Source: Paramecium sonneborni (lineage: Eukaryota; Ciliophora; Oligohymenophorea; Peniculida; Parameciidae). Taken from it: 64,000 nucleotides of DNA. Made by a program: the position numbers and the translations under genes. How positions within the stretch are numbered: the stretch's first letter is position 1; every line of letters begins with the position of its first letter. The stretch covers positions 1-64,000 of the forward strand of contig CAJJDN010000014.1 of the NCBI GenBank assembly GCA_905182985.1. Reading direction: 5' to 3'. Below, piece by piece: positions 24,601 to 37,341 of this stretch. The notes below the pieces were generated by a model. The model ran no database searches and was not told the DNA's origin. It saw nothing but the letters and a program-made list of their open reading frames with translations.

Positions 24601-26750
24601 AAACAAAAACTTTTCTATTATCATGTAATAAGTAAGTTGATCCATTTTAAATATATTATTGAATAATTTGATTATGATAATTTGCTATAAAAGGTGGCAT
24701 CAATTAATTGATATTTGTGATTTTAGTTTATTCATCTCGATTATAATTAAAAAAAGCTTCTATTCTCTCTTCATTTTTACTTATAATATACCCTAAAGAT
24801 TTAATAAGGCCTGTCTTAATTAAAGTAAACTATCCCCTCATTAAATTAGAATTATTCAAACCATTGTCTTCTCTATATTAATCTCTGCTCTTTAATTCTT
24901 ATATTTTCTACTCTAAAATATTTACTCTTCCCATAGAATTAAATATTATTAAATAACTTAATTAAAGGATTTTTATAAATCCAACATTTTCAAAATTTTA
25001 TGACAGTTGAGATATCTCATGCTATATCTTTTTATTTTAAATTACAATTTCCATCATTGGTTTATAAATCTTTTTTAGAAATACTAAAATTGATTCACTA
25101 CCTTTTTCAATTATTTGCCAAACAATTATCTTTTGAGTCAGAATTTGCAGGAATGATTTTTAATAATTAGAACAAGAATCTTCTAGTTGTATTACAGTTT
25201 CTAAAGATAAATCTTCAACTAAAGGATCTTTTTAATTACTTTCTTATTAAATTTTATTGAAATAAATCAATTTAAGTTCTAATTTCTAAATAATTAAATT
25301 AATTACTTTAATAATTGATGGATAAACTAATCTGTAAAAGTAACTTAATTTTGTTTTATTTTTATAACAAAATAGTTTAAGAAAATAATAACTCATAAAT
25401 TTATTACCTGAGTATTTTTCTAAGAATGAAGCATACAAATAATTTAATCTATCCTTTCTTTATAATTATGGATGATTTAAAGTCTAAAAAAATAATGAAT
25501 CCAATAATTTAACAATATCATCAAATTTTAAATTCAATTCTCTTAGGCATCTATAATTTAGATTCATCTCATTATTACCATTTACAATACTTTAACAGTT
25601 GCTATCTAATTTTAAATTTTTCCCATATTTTTAACAATAGCATCCAATATTCTAGCAATAATTGATGTGATTTCGAATAGAGATATAAATCATCAATTTT
25701 TATTATTATAATGAATACATTTCAATCAATTCTTAAGAATAAATCCAGAAATCTTGTATATTTCTATTTTAAATCAATTCAATAAATTTATCTTCATATA
25801 AACTTAATCCTAGGTGATAAGATAAAGGACATAATCCAATAATAAGATAAATACTACAATTTTCTTGAATCAAATCATATGTAAATAATATCTAAATAAG
25901 GCAAGCCATCGTAAAAGCTAATGTACTACTCATATACCATTCGGTTAAATATACTGAAGGAAAAGGCATTTGTATTAAACTATCATAAATTGATGTTAAA
26001 CTAAATAAAATAATGCAAATAACTATTGATAACTTAGATTAATTTTCTGGAAAGTATTATGAAATTGTAATTAATGCTTTCAAAACCTAAGAAATCTAAA
26101 ATAATGATGTTTTCCTTTTGTATCTATTTATATCATTAAATTCATGGCTTTGACAAATAAAACAGGATATTTATGAAATTACAAGAGAGCAAGAACCAAA
26201 AACTATTCCAACAAATTTTTGAATATAAGAATTTGAAAACTAAATAATTATCTATAGTTTTACTATAAGTTGCGAATTAAATTCTAAATATATTTCTGAT
26301 AAAATGAATGAATAAAAGCTTAGCCAAACACTATAGAAACTCCTAAGACTTTAATATATTGGGCTACTTCAAATTAATTTTAAAAATTACTTAATTTCTC
26401 TACCAAAATTTTATTAAAATGAATTCAATATTAGTAATACAATTATAATTAAAATTGGTAAATGCAGCAGTATATAAAACACCCAAAATGTTGAGTCTGT
26501 ATTTTCTTATTATATAAATTGTATTATGGTTGTATACTATTTTTGATAAGTAATTTACTGATGAAAATTTTGCAAAATAGCTCATGAATGTATCAGTCTA
26601 GCTTTAATTAATAAATAATTTGGAGTATGGTTAGACAAAGTAAACAAATATTCCTAAAGCATAAACTGAATGTGGTATTTTAAAGTTTGTTGGATTAGCT
26701 AAAAACGAGAAAAGTGTGACTAAATTAGTATTGATAATTTTATAGATCAT
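21641..26750 (-). CDS. Giant multi-pass membrane protein with PAS-like region
   Basis: About 1,690 residues on the minus strand. It starts MIYKIINTNLVTLFSFLANP and has many TM helices in the first third (for example IYALGIFVYFVQ-type segments). A central soluble part resembles the PAS-like sensor region of a large ciliate family (INQLMPPFIANYHNQIIQQY, IMFDSRGSILGMSENLF). A Gln-rich acidic linker follows (FEFSNQQQQQQEII), then a C-terminal half with at least four more TM segments around two extracellular loops (SSWIFFIFISLMSVVTLSIL, FEISILIFIFFSMIIYLIGG, LYYLAGGLSIILFSLIYFY). From about 25050 to the stop one frame is open without introns; the N-terminal third needs short introns not all placed. 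Function is unknown; an environmental sensor role is inferred from the PAS resemblance. Confidence 0.75.
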
Positions 26751-26871
26751 TTCGTTTATTATTATTAATATTCTTCATAATATTGATTATATTTTCTCTA
26801 AAGTATATAATAAGTAATTTTGAAATAATTCATTTATATAACACATAAAGCATTAATTATATATTTATAAT

Positions 26872-27291
26872 TCATTTTTGCAATTTTGCTTCATTTGTTG
26901 GTGTGTGATTATTATTATGATTATTTTGCTGATTTTCTAATTCCATTAGATTGCTATTCCTTAATTTTTTGGAGTGATATGTTGGATCACACTCGTCAAT
27001 TTAATTTTGTTATTGATTTTTGTTGTATAATCTATAAGCTATTTAAATGTGATAAGAATTCCTATTAAATTATTTAAACTCTTCTTTTTTTTTCGTTTAA
27101 ATTTATTAAGGAGGCTATTAATGTTATTTTTTCTTTTTTTATTTCTTCACACCTTAAAATGATTAATCATAGAAACTTTTATTGATTTGAATGACAATTT
27201 CGTGAAATGTCTTGACTACATCTCTAAATTCTTGATCATTATATAGCTTTTATCGAGCGGAAATACATCCCTCCTAGCTTTTATTACTCAT
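26872..27291 (-). CDS. Small hypothetical protein (139 aa)
   Basis: Uninterrupted minus-strand ORF of 140 codons including TGA. It starts MSNKSQEGCISARQKLYNDQ and continues EFRDVVKTFHEIVIQINKSF, a helical segment. A Lys/Gln-rich linker (KKQKKKKQHQQPPQQIQTKK) is followed by IDECDPTYHSKKLRNSNLME and an Asn/His-rich tail. No family is recognised. Spacing to both neighbours (121 and 125 bp) fits a real gene. Confidence 0.6.
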
Positions 27292-27416
27292 TAATTTTAT
27301 AATAAATGAACTTAAGCTCTAAAAATAACAAATTCAATAAAAAAATAACAAGAATTTAAGTAATAATCAATAAGACAATTTCAAAAAATAATGTTTTATT
27401 TCTAATCTATATTTAA

Positions 27417-29136
27417 TCATTTCTATATTCCTTTTTCTTCTTCTTGCTCTTCTTCAATTTTGTACATAAAATTAATTACCTCAGAAACTTATCCTTTATT
27501 TATTAAATTATTTATAGTTGTTTGGGCTGTTTTATCTAGATTTGGTGTATTAGCATAAGTTTCACAATTCATAATTAAGGATGGTTTAAAATTGTTTAAT
27601 TTTGGAGATATTGTTTAAGTATATTAGTCAAATTCTGAGGTTTGAAATTTTTTCATATGTTTTCGAGGTTAAAGATTTTCAGGGGAAAAAGCATTTTATT
27701 AAATTTAAACAAAAGATTTCATATTTTACATAACAGGTATGCTTAATTGTTTTGTATTTTCATCTTCTACAATGTCATCTTCGAATTTTTAAAAAATAAT
27801 ATTAACAACTTTAGAATTGAAATTTTAAGTTTGAAATACAGGATTTTATTTTGTAACATTTGATTATTAGAATTTAGTTTTTTTGTTTTCATATTGTTTT
27901 TAGAAGTAAGGATGTAAAAGTGCATTTTAGGCAGTAATTCTTTCTTTTGGATTAGCTTTAAGTAATTAAGATATTAAATCAATAGCTTCTGGAGGAGTTT
28001 TATAAATAGAAAGTATATCTAGAACTACATTACATTTTTTATTCAATCTTAAAATCTCTTGATAATCACTTCCAGGAAACAGTTCTTTTCCAGTACATCT
28101 TGAATATAAATAAATTGAATACAATTTATAAAAAATACAGCCCACACTAAATTCATCACAAATAGAAGTATATTTTTAAGATAAATCTTTTAAATTAGCA
28201 ATTTCTGGTGCAACATAACCAGGTGTTCCACATTTAGGGAATGGAAAGACTTCAATATTTTGAGATGTTGCTAAGCCAAAATCAACAATTTTAAGGGATT
28301 AAAGTTGATTATTTTTTTTAAACATGATGTTTTCTGGTTTTAAATCACGATGCATAATACCTTAAGAATGCATATAATCAATTGATTATAAAATTAACTT
28401 TAATATGTAATGCTAATTACTTTAATAATTATTTAAATTTGTTCTTATTCAAAAATTGATTATCTTTAAATCAGTAATTCATGCAAACTTTTTCCTTCTA
28501 AATATTCTAGAATAAGATAAAATGTGTTTTCTCCTTCATAAAGATCAACTAATTGAATGATGTTTTCATGTTTAAGTCTTTACATTAATTGAATTTCATT
28601 GAACAAAGCATGCTAATAATTTAAAAATAATTTACATATCCTCCATCTTCTTACAAATATCTCTTATCAACACATTTAGATGCAAATTAAGATTAATCGT
28701 CTTTTTTAGTTACTAAATAGACCTAAGTAAAAATGAAATTATTACTTTAGAAGAACCACCTTTACCTAACATAGAGATAGGAGAATAGAAATCACTTATA
28801 TCTTTAAACATGATTTAACCCTGCATTAAATCCTTAAGTTGTTACAAATCTTTTGTTGAGGCAAAGAAATATTTTATTTCATCCTTGTATTTGAATCCAA
28901 ATTATTCAAGAATAGCTGTCTTAGGTTTTGTTATCCAATGAATTTTGGATGTTAAACTTAATTATACAATATATTTTGGGTTTTATTGTTTGGGATTCTA
29001 AGAAAGGATAAATAATTACACTTGAAAGAATCAAAATTTTAGGAAGCATGTAAACATAGTATTTAGAATCAATAACTAAATGTTTACGAGAGCATTAAAA
29101 GGTTATGAGAACTTAATCATAATTAATTGGCTGCAT
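27417..29136 (-). CDS. PH-domain Ser/Thr protein kinase, catalytically complete
   Basis: Minus strand, starting MQPINYDQVLITF, with at least five GT-AG introns of 22-24 nt placed. Residues about 1-100 form a PH-like domain (SLTSKIHWITKPKTAILEQF, KYFFASTKDLQQLKDLMQGQ). The kinase domain has all key motifs: glycine loop MLGKGGSSKVYLV, Lys in FASKCVDKRYL, EIQLMQRLKHENIIQL, the catalytic loop MHRDLKPENIM, VDFGLA, and CGTPGYVAPE. A C-terminal extension of about 150 residues ends in an acidic Glu-rich tail. The layout matches the large CAMK-like PH-kinase group of Paramecium. Substrates are unknown. Confidence 0.9.
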
Positions 29137-29204
29137 TTATTAATTATATAAATGCGAGTATGATTACAAATTAAATAACAATGTTCGTTGATATATAATA
29201 ATTA

Positions 29205-29980
29205 TCATCTTTTTAAAGCTGGTATAAATGATGCTTATTGTTTGAATGTATTCATTTTTTCATCTTTAATCTTTGCATCATCTTATAAGGCAGTTTTACG
29301 AGCATTTGCAAAAGTTTATCCAAAAATATTGGCTGCAACTACTCTTTTTTACATACCTGTATATCCAGGTAATGGATCACCAAGAGGGACTACAATGAAT
29401 TTAATAAATACTTGGAACTTTTTATCCAGGGTCTCCATGGAATTTATGAGTAGCTTCATCTATAGTTTCTGAATGTTATTCATATTCACTCTTCCAATTA
29501 GTAAGAGATTCTTTCAATCTGGGATTGCCCTACTCATCTAATCTGAAGAAATTTTTAGCAGTTTCAGTTTAAGGCTATTAAATTCTATAAATATTTGAAT
29601 TACTATCTTGTATTCTATAGGTTTTGGTTTCACACCAACTATTTCAGCAGCCGTTCTAAGTTATACCTTATTCTAATTTTGATATGTGTCTTATAATTAA
29701 GATTTATATCTTAATTCAGGTGGTACATCTTATCCTTTGTAATAATCATCATGCTATATTTGATATGTTATTTTCCCATAAGTTTAAGCAAATAGATTTT
29801 CAGCTTTCATTGATTTAATCTCTCCAGCATATCCTGAATAAATTCATATAACTCATTACCTGGAATATGATTTTATGGTTTTTCTTCTTAATAATATCCA
29901 ACTTACTATTCAAAAAAGCTTTTAGGTATATGTCCTGTATATCCAGGAACTATATATTACAATCTTGTGCCTTCAAACAT
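29205..29980 (-). CDS. CIMIP2/FAM166-type ciliary microtubule inner protein
   Basis: Minus strand; 232 residues after removal of introns of 26, 29 and 22 nt, frame exact. The family hallmark is a repeated IPGYxG element. Here it appears three times: IVPGYTGHIPKSFFEQQVGYY at the N-terminus, NHIPGYAGEIKSMKAENLFA, and GDPLPGYTGMQKRVVAANIF followed by GQTFANARKTA near the C-terminus. FAM166/CIMIP2 proteins bind inside doublet microtubules of cilia. A Paramecium cell bears thousands of cilia, so an axonemal role fits. Confidence 0.85.
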
Positions 29981-30021
29981 TATTAGATAATAAATAAAAT
30001 AATAAAAATTATAATGTTTTC

Positions 30022-30515
30022 TCATGCCTTTCTCATCAATAAATATACTCTTTAATCATCAGCAAATTTATCTAACTCTTCTGATTTACCACTTAACTTT
30101 AGAATTAAACCACCAAAAGAAGCAAAAACATTTATCATTTTATTTTGTTCTTTAATCATTTTAAATACTCGACCAAACATTGCATATTAAAATTTTTCCA
30201 ACAATTCATTGTCGATTTATGAAAATTCAGGTTTATATTTACCCTATAAATATTGAACAATCTTTACTTAATCCATTTCTTATGAAATTCCTAAAGATCT
30301 AACAATAAGGACTCTATATTCACTACCTTTATCTATTGGATAGATATCTATATTGACATCTAATTCCATATCAACTTCCCCTGACTTTGATTTGCATTTT
30401 ATTCTTGACACTCTTTTGAATGACTATCCAGCCTAATCAATATCCTCAACCTTGAAATATCTATTCTATTATAGATTTCTTACTCATCAATTAGTCTCTT
30501 TTCAGCAACAGCCAT
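30022..30515 (-). CDS. RPB8: RNA polymerase I/II/III shared subunit RPB8
   Basis: Minus strand; 148 residues after two introns (23 and 24 nt), matching the usual 145-150. Family motifs appear in order: YFKVEDIDQAGQSFKRVSRI at the N-terminus, ELDVNIDIYPIDKGSEYRVL, then FQYAMFGRVFKM, VFASFGGLILKLSGKSEEL and FADDQRVYLLMRKA at the end. RPB8 is an OB-fold subunit common to all three nuclear RNA polymerases. The second intron is 24 nt and stop-free in frame; removing it gives the better match to the family. Confidence 0.95.
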
Positions 30516-30601
30516 TTATAAAATTATTTAAATATAATGTACTAAATATTTACTTACAAATTTATATAAAATTATGTTTATATAGTATATATACTTCAAA
30601 T

Positions 30602-31634
30602 TCAGTATTACTCTTAAACAATAGATCCCTTTATCTTTAATGGACCTTTGCTTTTACAATGATGAGAACTTATTCCAGATCCTGGAGTTTTCAATAATAT
30701 ATTCATTTAGCTTAATTTATTTTAATTATTCGAGTAAGTTTTACAAAAAATAGCAGCCTATTTTATTAAATTGCCATCATTTGTAGATTTTTTAGCACTC
30801 TGATATTAATTACAAGACTGAAGTATCTTTCTAAAATCATTGTTGTTTATAGACGAATTTAGACTTTTACAAAAATTCTCTTTTAATTTTAAAGGAGTTT
30901 CTTATTTAAAATTATTATTATCCACTTTTCTTATTGACATAGGAGTCATCATTAATGATCTTTGATTTACTTAGCTAGAACCATTTACTTTTTTTAAAGG
31001 ACTCTGACGGACTCCTATTGATCTATGAGAATTTAATTATTCTCTTCTCTATCCATGTACAGATATTGGTCGTTGTATCTCTACAGATTGAGGCCTAATC
31101 TAACTGAGCCTTTTTATTAATAATTCTTAATCAAAATTTTATAACTATAGCATAAAGCCTAATAGAATGCAATTAAATATACCTGGATTTGGATTTATTA
31201 GAGGTCTAACTTATTATAAATGTAGAAATGATTTCTACAATGAGAAATTACAAATTTGCATCAAATATGCTATTATTATTGTAGCACTTCTACTAACCCC
31301 CACATAACAATGCACTAGAACATTACATCTTTATCTATTCTCTTGAATGAATTAAATCGATTCATCAAAATACTTTTTAATTGGGTCATGGCTTGTATCA
31401 TTCAAATACAGAATCTATCATATTAAATTTAAATACTTTGTGATTTGCATCTTAGAATTATAAATTAGCCATTTCTGATCCAACAGTAAGTATTGCGCTT
31501 ATTTGATTCTAATGTAATAAATAAGGATTTATTGCGGCCTCTATTCCGCTTAGATATAATGCTCCAAATTCTTAAGTTCTAGGTAAAATACAATCCATAA
31601 CACCAGAAGGAAAAGGTGGTCGCTATTATAACAT
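30602..31634 (-). CDS. Dual-specificity protein phosphatase with disordered tail
   Basis: Minus strand; 336 residues after one 22 nt intron, frame exact. The catalytic domain occupies the first 150 residues: EFGALYLSGIEAAINPYLLH, QISAILTVGSEM, LNDTSHDPIKKYFDESIQFI, and the active site VLVHCYVGVSRSATIIIAYL (HC-x5-R-S, Cys about residue 103), then LQQVRPLINPNPGI. The expected general-acid Asp is in the NDTSHD loop. About 180 residues of Ser/Asn/Lys-rich tail follow (QSPLKKVNGSSQVNQRSL, LLKTPGSGISS). DSPs dephosphorylate MAP kinases or other targets; the target is not evident. It lies 86 bp upstream of RPB8. Confidence 0.92.
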
Positions 31635-31669
31635 CTATATTTTATAAATTTATTGATATATTTTATTTA

Positions 31670-34600
31670 TCAGTCTTTATATGAGTACTCAATTTCATTT
31701 ATTTTCAATCCCGATAAACATCTAGTACATATTTTTAAATATATCTAACTAATACAATAAATGAAAAGGAATATGATGAAAAATCTTTTAGGAGTTATAA
31801 ATAGTGCTCCTTATTATTTTATTATTTTATAGTGTTAATGATAATATAAAAATTCATTAAACAATATTTGAAAGTTAGTTATTTTATCATAAAAGGCTAA
31901 TTTATATCTAACATTCAAGAAGAGCTAATTCAACATATTAAAATTAATTAATATTTATTTTAATAGCAATTATTAGGTAGTATTAAAAATAGAAAGATAC
32001 TGAAAAATATTAACAAAATTATCTTTGAATACAATACTATTATGAAAGAAATAATAATAAATGTAAATAATATAAATATCTAGTTCCTAAAAATGATTAA
32101 ATAATTATAATTAAGCAGGTCCCTATACTCCAGTTCTATAATAATCAAACCTTTTTATAAATTTACAAAGTACTTTAATGAGTTCAATTCTGTACAATAA
32201 TGATAAATTAATTTTAAGATTCAAATCAAAATGCATAGAATAAAGAAAGAATCAACTTTTATAATAATTCATACACACATGCATTATTAAATAATCACTC
32301 TTTCATAAGGATTGTTCATTTATGCTGAGTGTAAATTCATTATCTATGTATTTTTCATCTATTTCATATGATTTATCTTCTTTAAGTAAATTTACCCTTA
32401 ATTATGGCTTCTCAAAATCTTCAGTCCCTGTAAGGAAACATTTAAAATTCATTAGACTTAGAGTTTTTTATTATGATAATGCTATTTAAATTTAATTATT
32501 TACTATCTTTCCATTTTCTATTCTATTTAGGGTGATGAGAAATTAATTCAAATTAAAATAGCCCTTCATCTTCTCCAACATATTGAATCTTTATTGCCAT
32601 ATCGAAATAATCAGATTGTGTATATGGTATAAATCTTTCTTAATTAAAGGCACTCTAATAATTATTATTTCACTAATACCATAAATTGAACTTTAAACAA
32701 TATTGATTTTTTCTTCATTTAATAAATGTCATATAAACTTTTTTTTATGTTTAAGATTTTTTATAATGATTACTGTCTACAATATAATTCTTCTAACTTT
32801 TCAAAATAAGAGTCATCTAAAACTCCTAAATTCTAAAATGTTTCTTTGAAATTAAATGATTATTTAATAAAAATCACTAGAATATTAAAATTTATTACAT
32901 TAGCCTTTTTAGACAACTTATCTGATTGAATTACGAAATTATAAATCTAAATTATTAATTCCATTATCAATTTAAATATTTTAATTATAATTATTACGCA
33001 ATTCGTATAATTCTAAATCTTCATCTATTTTATCAGATAAATCTATAATATCAAGAAGTTTTATAGAATCAACTTTCAAATTAGTTGCAAATTAATGATT
33101 TTTAACACTGATTATTAATTTAAATTGCTAATCTTTGAATTCTTCAAAGGCATATAATATTAATACAAAAGGATGTTAAATTAAAAAATGTTAATCAACA
33201 ACAACCTTATATGTATTACCCTTTTATGAGATAGCTGATCCTCTGAGACTAAATAACTCTGATGCAATCTTAACTTTTGATATTATTGTCAATTCCATTT
33301 CTGTAATTTCCACTGGTAAATCACTTACTGATAGTAAGATAGGAGTTCCTATATTTGTAATAGTTGCTATATTTTAGATATTTATCAATGGATGCATTAA
33401 ATGCAATCTTAATTGTTAAACTTTTTAAGAAACATCAAAGTATAATTTAAAAGGTCCTGAAAGAAAAGTTACTTTTCTAATAGAATATAAGCCTCCTTAG
33501 TTAGAATTTAATTATTATTTAAACTCAAAGTTAACTTTCTTTTCTCCTCTCAACTATTTTATGTCAGAAGTTAATCTCAACTTTTTTTTATCTTTAACAC
33601 TTACTACTTTATTCTTTAATGTAATTGTAAAGATTCCATCGCACTCAACTTACAAATATTTTAATATTGAAAAGTTAAATGCAAAGTCATTATAAGATAC
33701 TCTTCGTCTAACTTAAAATGTTTCAAAATATCCTATATATGATGATTTCAATTTAGTTAAAGGAAGCTTTAAAATTTAAAAAAGCTTTGTATATCTACAA
33801 CCAGATAAATTTGATTACAATGTATCCTTAAAAGTTTCTTAAAATGATAATTCCATTTTTTCTCTATAATAATATATCAATTTATGAACAAGTAAACTTG
33901 AATTTAGATTTTTAAAATCAATATTATTATATTTTAAAGCCTTATCTATATTATCTTAATTTAATTCTAACTTAGGATATACGTTTTTCAATTTCAAGAT
34001 CATGAATTAATATTCAAATATTACTTTATGTAAATTTAATTGTATAGCAATTGAAATTATATCATTTACAATTTAACAATAAAATTCTGAAAAATCATGT
34101 AAATTGTGAATTTAACCTTTCAATTTAGTATCACTTAATAAATACGTTTTAAATAATTCTTTAGGATCTTATTAAATATCTCTAGTAATAATAACATCAT
34201 CGAATTTAATTTCATTTATTTATTCAAGAATAGTTTGTTCTAATAATTCACATTATACAGATAATGGTAGTCTTCTTACATGATTAAATTAAATTTTATA
34301 AAGTATATATCCTAATTTCTCAACAATATTTAATAATTAAAATCTAATTTTTAACTAAGATTATAATTATTGCAATAATAGATTTCCAGATATATTCTAT
34401 GGAACAGAAGTCATTAAATTAATGCTGCCTCTCTTTGATATAATTGATGAATACCATATTAAAAAATTGCCAAATTAATAATCCTAGCCCCCATAATTCT
34501 TCTTCATCTGCATTAAATTGCTACTTCTATTTATTTTTTTCAATTTATTAATGAACAACTTATTCAATTTCTTCAGAAAATTACAAAATCTTTTCAACAC

Positions 34601-35526
34601 CAAATATTTAATTTCCTCCTGAAAGCAAATCAATTATCTTTAATAATTCTAATAAATACCCTATATTATATCAATACTAAATAATCTAAAATAGTAGATT
34701 GAGATTCATCTCCTGATTCCTCAAAATTTCTAATATTAGATTCAACAGATTTTCTGACTAGGAAATCAAAAGGATGTATAGCATTAAAAATGGGTTATAT
34801 TGTTTTTGGGTATTATTACATAAACAGTTTTTCTTATTCTACATAGATCTCTATAGCTTCTTATTTTAAACTTATGTTTTCATATATTTTTGCTTTTTTT
34901 TCTTTTAGTGCATATAACTTGTAAAAACTGAATGATTTTTCATGTCTATTTATCAACTAAGATATTTATACATTAACTGTTCTTAGTCATAAATTTAATT
35001 CTCCAAAATATCAAATTAACTCTCCAAATATTATTAAATTGATAATTAGAAATGATATAAAAATTCTCTCATACATTATTCTTTATTCAATTCTCTTTCT
35101 GAATCATAGAAAATAATTTTTTAAACCTTTTCCTTTGGAAATTGCTTTACAATCTATAGGTCTTAACAAATTAACTCATGAGTCTACTGGAGGATTTTCT
35201 CATTCAATATTATTTAATTTTACATTCACTTTCTCATCTACTCTTAATAAACTTGGAAAAAATAAAATAATGCTATTTTTTGCTGGATAATCATCAAAAT
35301 ATTTCATTAATCTTTATCTTGCAGTATTTTTATATCCTTCATAAGAATTAGTGCTCAAAAAATAAATATATATTAATGGTTTGTATGTTGGTTAGTTTTT
35401 AAATTAAACATTAAGTATGCCTATCTTGTCTTTAAATTAAAAATTTTTAATTGGAAAATATGGGGCTGTTAATTCTAAAAAATGAGAATATAAGCTATAC
35501 TAATCCACTACCTATATATCAAGCAT
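31670..35526 (-). CDS. Large TRAPPC10/Trs130-like protein (tentative)
   Basis: The minus-strand frame starts MLDIQVVDQYSLYSHFLEL and, with several 22-26 nt introns, reads for roughly 1,200 codons to TGA at 31670. The N-terminal part (KPLIYIYFLSTNSYEGYK, NSIILFFPSLLRVDEKVNV) and a helical middle (SFSFYKLYALKEKKAKIYEN, then HPFDFLVRKSVESNIRNF) resemble the TRAPP II subunit TRAPPC10, which acts in Golgi trafficking. The C-terminal half is beta-rich (FEFKQQLNSNQGGLYSIRKV), as in that family. The call rests on general pattern and length, not a signature motif. The last 190 codons end with a hydrophobic helix (FFIIFLFIYCISQIYL) unusual for TRAPPC10 and might be a separate small gene. Confidence 0.5.
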
Positions 35527-35820
35527 TTATTAATATATTTCAATAAATAATTATTATTATTATTCTATTTTTTTCTTTTCACTTCTGATTAACTCAACTA
35601 TTCAACCTTAATTCTTTGAAAATAAGATAAGATGAAAAAAATATTAAATAAATGGACTAAAAAAAATAAAATTCTCAAAATTTAAAGCAATTTTAGTTAA
35701 AATTTAATTAATTATTGCCCAAATATGATGTTATATTTATATTTATATGTCTTAACATAAAGATTGTTGTAATAATTTACTAAATTTTAATTATATAAAC
35801 AAATCAGAAATAATAAAAAC

Positions 35821-37269
35821 ATGATGATTTTATTCTTTATCTATCAATTTGTAAGTTGCTATGAGGAAATAGTAATTTAAAATACAAAAGGACTTAAATA
35901 ACTAGATATGGAATCCTTGAAAGATGAAACAATAGTTTTTGAAGCCAAATCTAGTTAATATTAAGTAAGCATACTGTTGATTTGTGACTAAGTTCCTAGC
36001 TTTTAGGAATTTGAACAAATTTTTAATGATGAAAAGTATTATCATTTATATGAAGCTTTGGATGTATTAGCGATTGGAACGCTTTTGATTATTCTGAAAG
36101 TTCCTAAAAGTTAATGCTAATTAGAAATTCAACTTAGAATATTAATTCATATTCTCAAAATGTGAAATATACAAATAGTAAATCTCCTTATGTTGGAATA
36201 TTTTCTTAAAAATATGATTTAGTAACAATTTACATTTATCCTAAATAATCTAACGATTGCATAATGTATATTTGTTCAGTATGAAATAGGAATTGCAAAA
36301 ATAAAGGTGAATGTAAATAAAATAGTTGTTTCTGTTAATAAGGGTATTTTGGTTATGATTGTAAATACTAAGGTTCAAACATTTTTGATGAAGAGTATCT
36401 AATTAAATTAAACTACTATTATGTAGATTTAGAATCTTTAAAGGATTCTAATTTTTCTATACAGTTTAAGAAGTAAGGCAGATTTAGTTATTAATGTCTT
36501 TCAATAAATCCATATTTTAGAAAGGCTAATATAATTGATAGAGATATCATTGAGATTTCAAAAGAAGAAATTAATAATTGTTTGCAATAAGGATAATAAC
36601 AATTAGGGTTAGCCAAATATTACGTTATTTAAATTTACTAAGAAGAGTTTCTTTATATCTCAAGATAGGAAAGTGAAAATACAAATGATTACAAAACAAT
36701 ATTAATTTCTATTTTATCTACTTGTCTCACAATATTATGTTGCATAATCTTTTGTGTTTTCAGATGTTATAGATCTAAAAGGACAATTACAAATCCAAAT
36801 TAAAATAGAATATTAATCAATTTGTAAACAAAAATAACTAATAATGATTTTAATTAGGAATTAGCTATATTAATACCCTCAATAGAATATTCAGCTATTT
36901 TAAAGAAGCATCCTTAAATAAGAAATTTTAATGAATGTGCAATTTGTTTGGATAATTTTAGATAAGAATAATTAGTTCGAGTAACATATTGTTAACATGT
37001 TTTTCATTATAAATGCTTGGATGCCTGGATGAAAAAAAATTTAGTAAGAAAATTGAATATAATAGAATTGTCCAATCTGTAGATCTGCATAAGATAGATA
37101 AACAATAAAGTTATAAGAAAAACTATAAACTGCTATATCCTAAAATACCGAATTTAATCCAGAAGCTACATCTCAAAAATTACCAGTTTCTAGAGTATAT
37201 GGTGAAACTCCTATGTTAACAAATCATAGGTCAGTTGGATCTTCAAAACTTATACAAAGTAACATTTGA
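35821..37269 (+). CDS. Type I membrane RING-H2 protein with EGF-like domain
   Basis: Plus strand; 460 residues after introns of 20, 24 and 22 nt, frame exact. It begins with a signal peptide (MMILFFIYQFVSCYEE). The luminal part contains an EGF-like unit near 138-165 (CKNKGECKQNSCFCQQGYFG, then YDC). A TM helix lies at about 279-299 (ISILSTCLTILCCIIFCVF). The cytosolic part carries a RING-H2 finger at about 357-400: CAICLDNF, YCQHVFHYKCLDAWM and CPICRSAQ (C3H2C3). It is probably an E3 ubiquitin ligase of endomembranes, like PA-TM-RING proteins but with EGF instead of a PA domain. A Ser/Thr-rich tail of about 60 residues ends it. Confidence 0.92.
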
Positions 37270-37341
37270 TTTATTTTTTATTATTGGTTAATATATTTTA
37301 ATAAATATTTTGAAATTGAGAAAATGTCATATAATTTAAAG

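Noticed and set aside
29188..29472. Plus-strand 94-codon standard-code ORF
   Set aside because: It is the shadow of the minus-strand CIMIP2-like gene, whose frame closes exactly over 233 codons and carries family motifs.
31838..32203. Plus-strand ORF of 121 codons (MIIQKFIKQYLKVSYF...)
   Set aside because: The minus-strand frame over the same DNA is longer and more protein-like and continues the large minus-strand gene.
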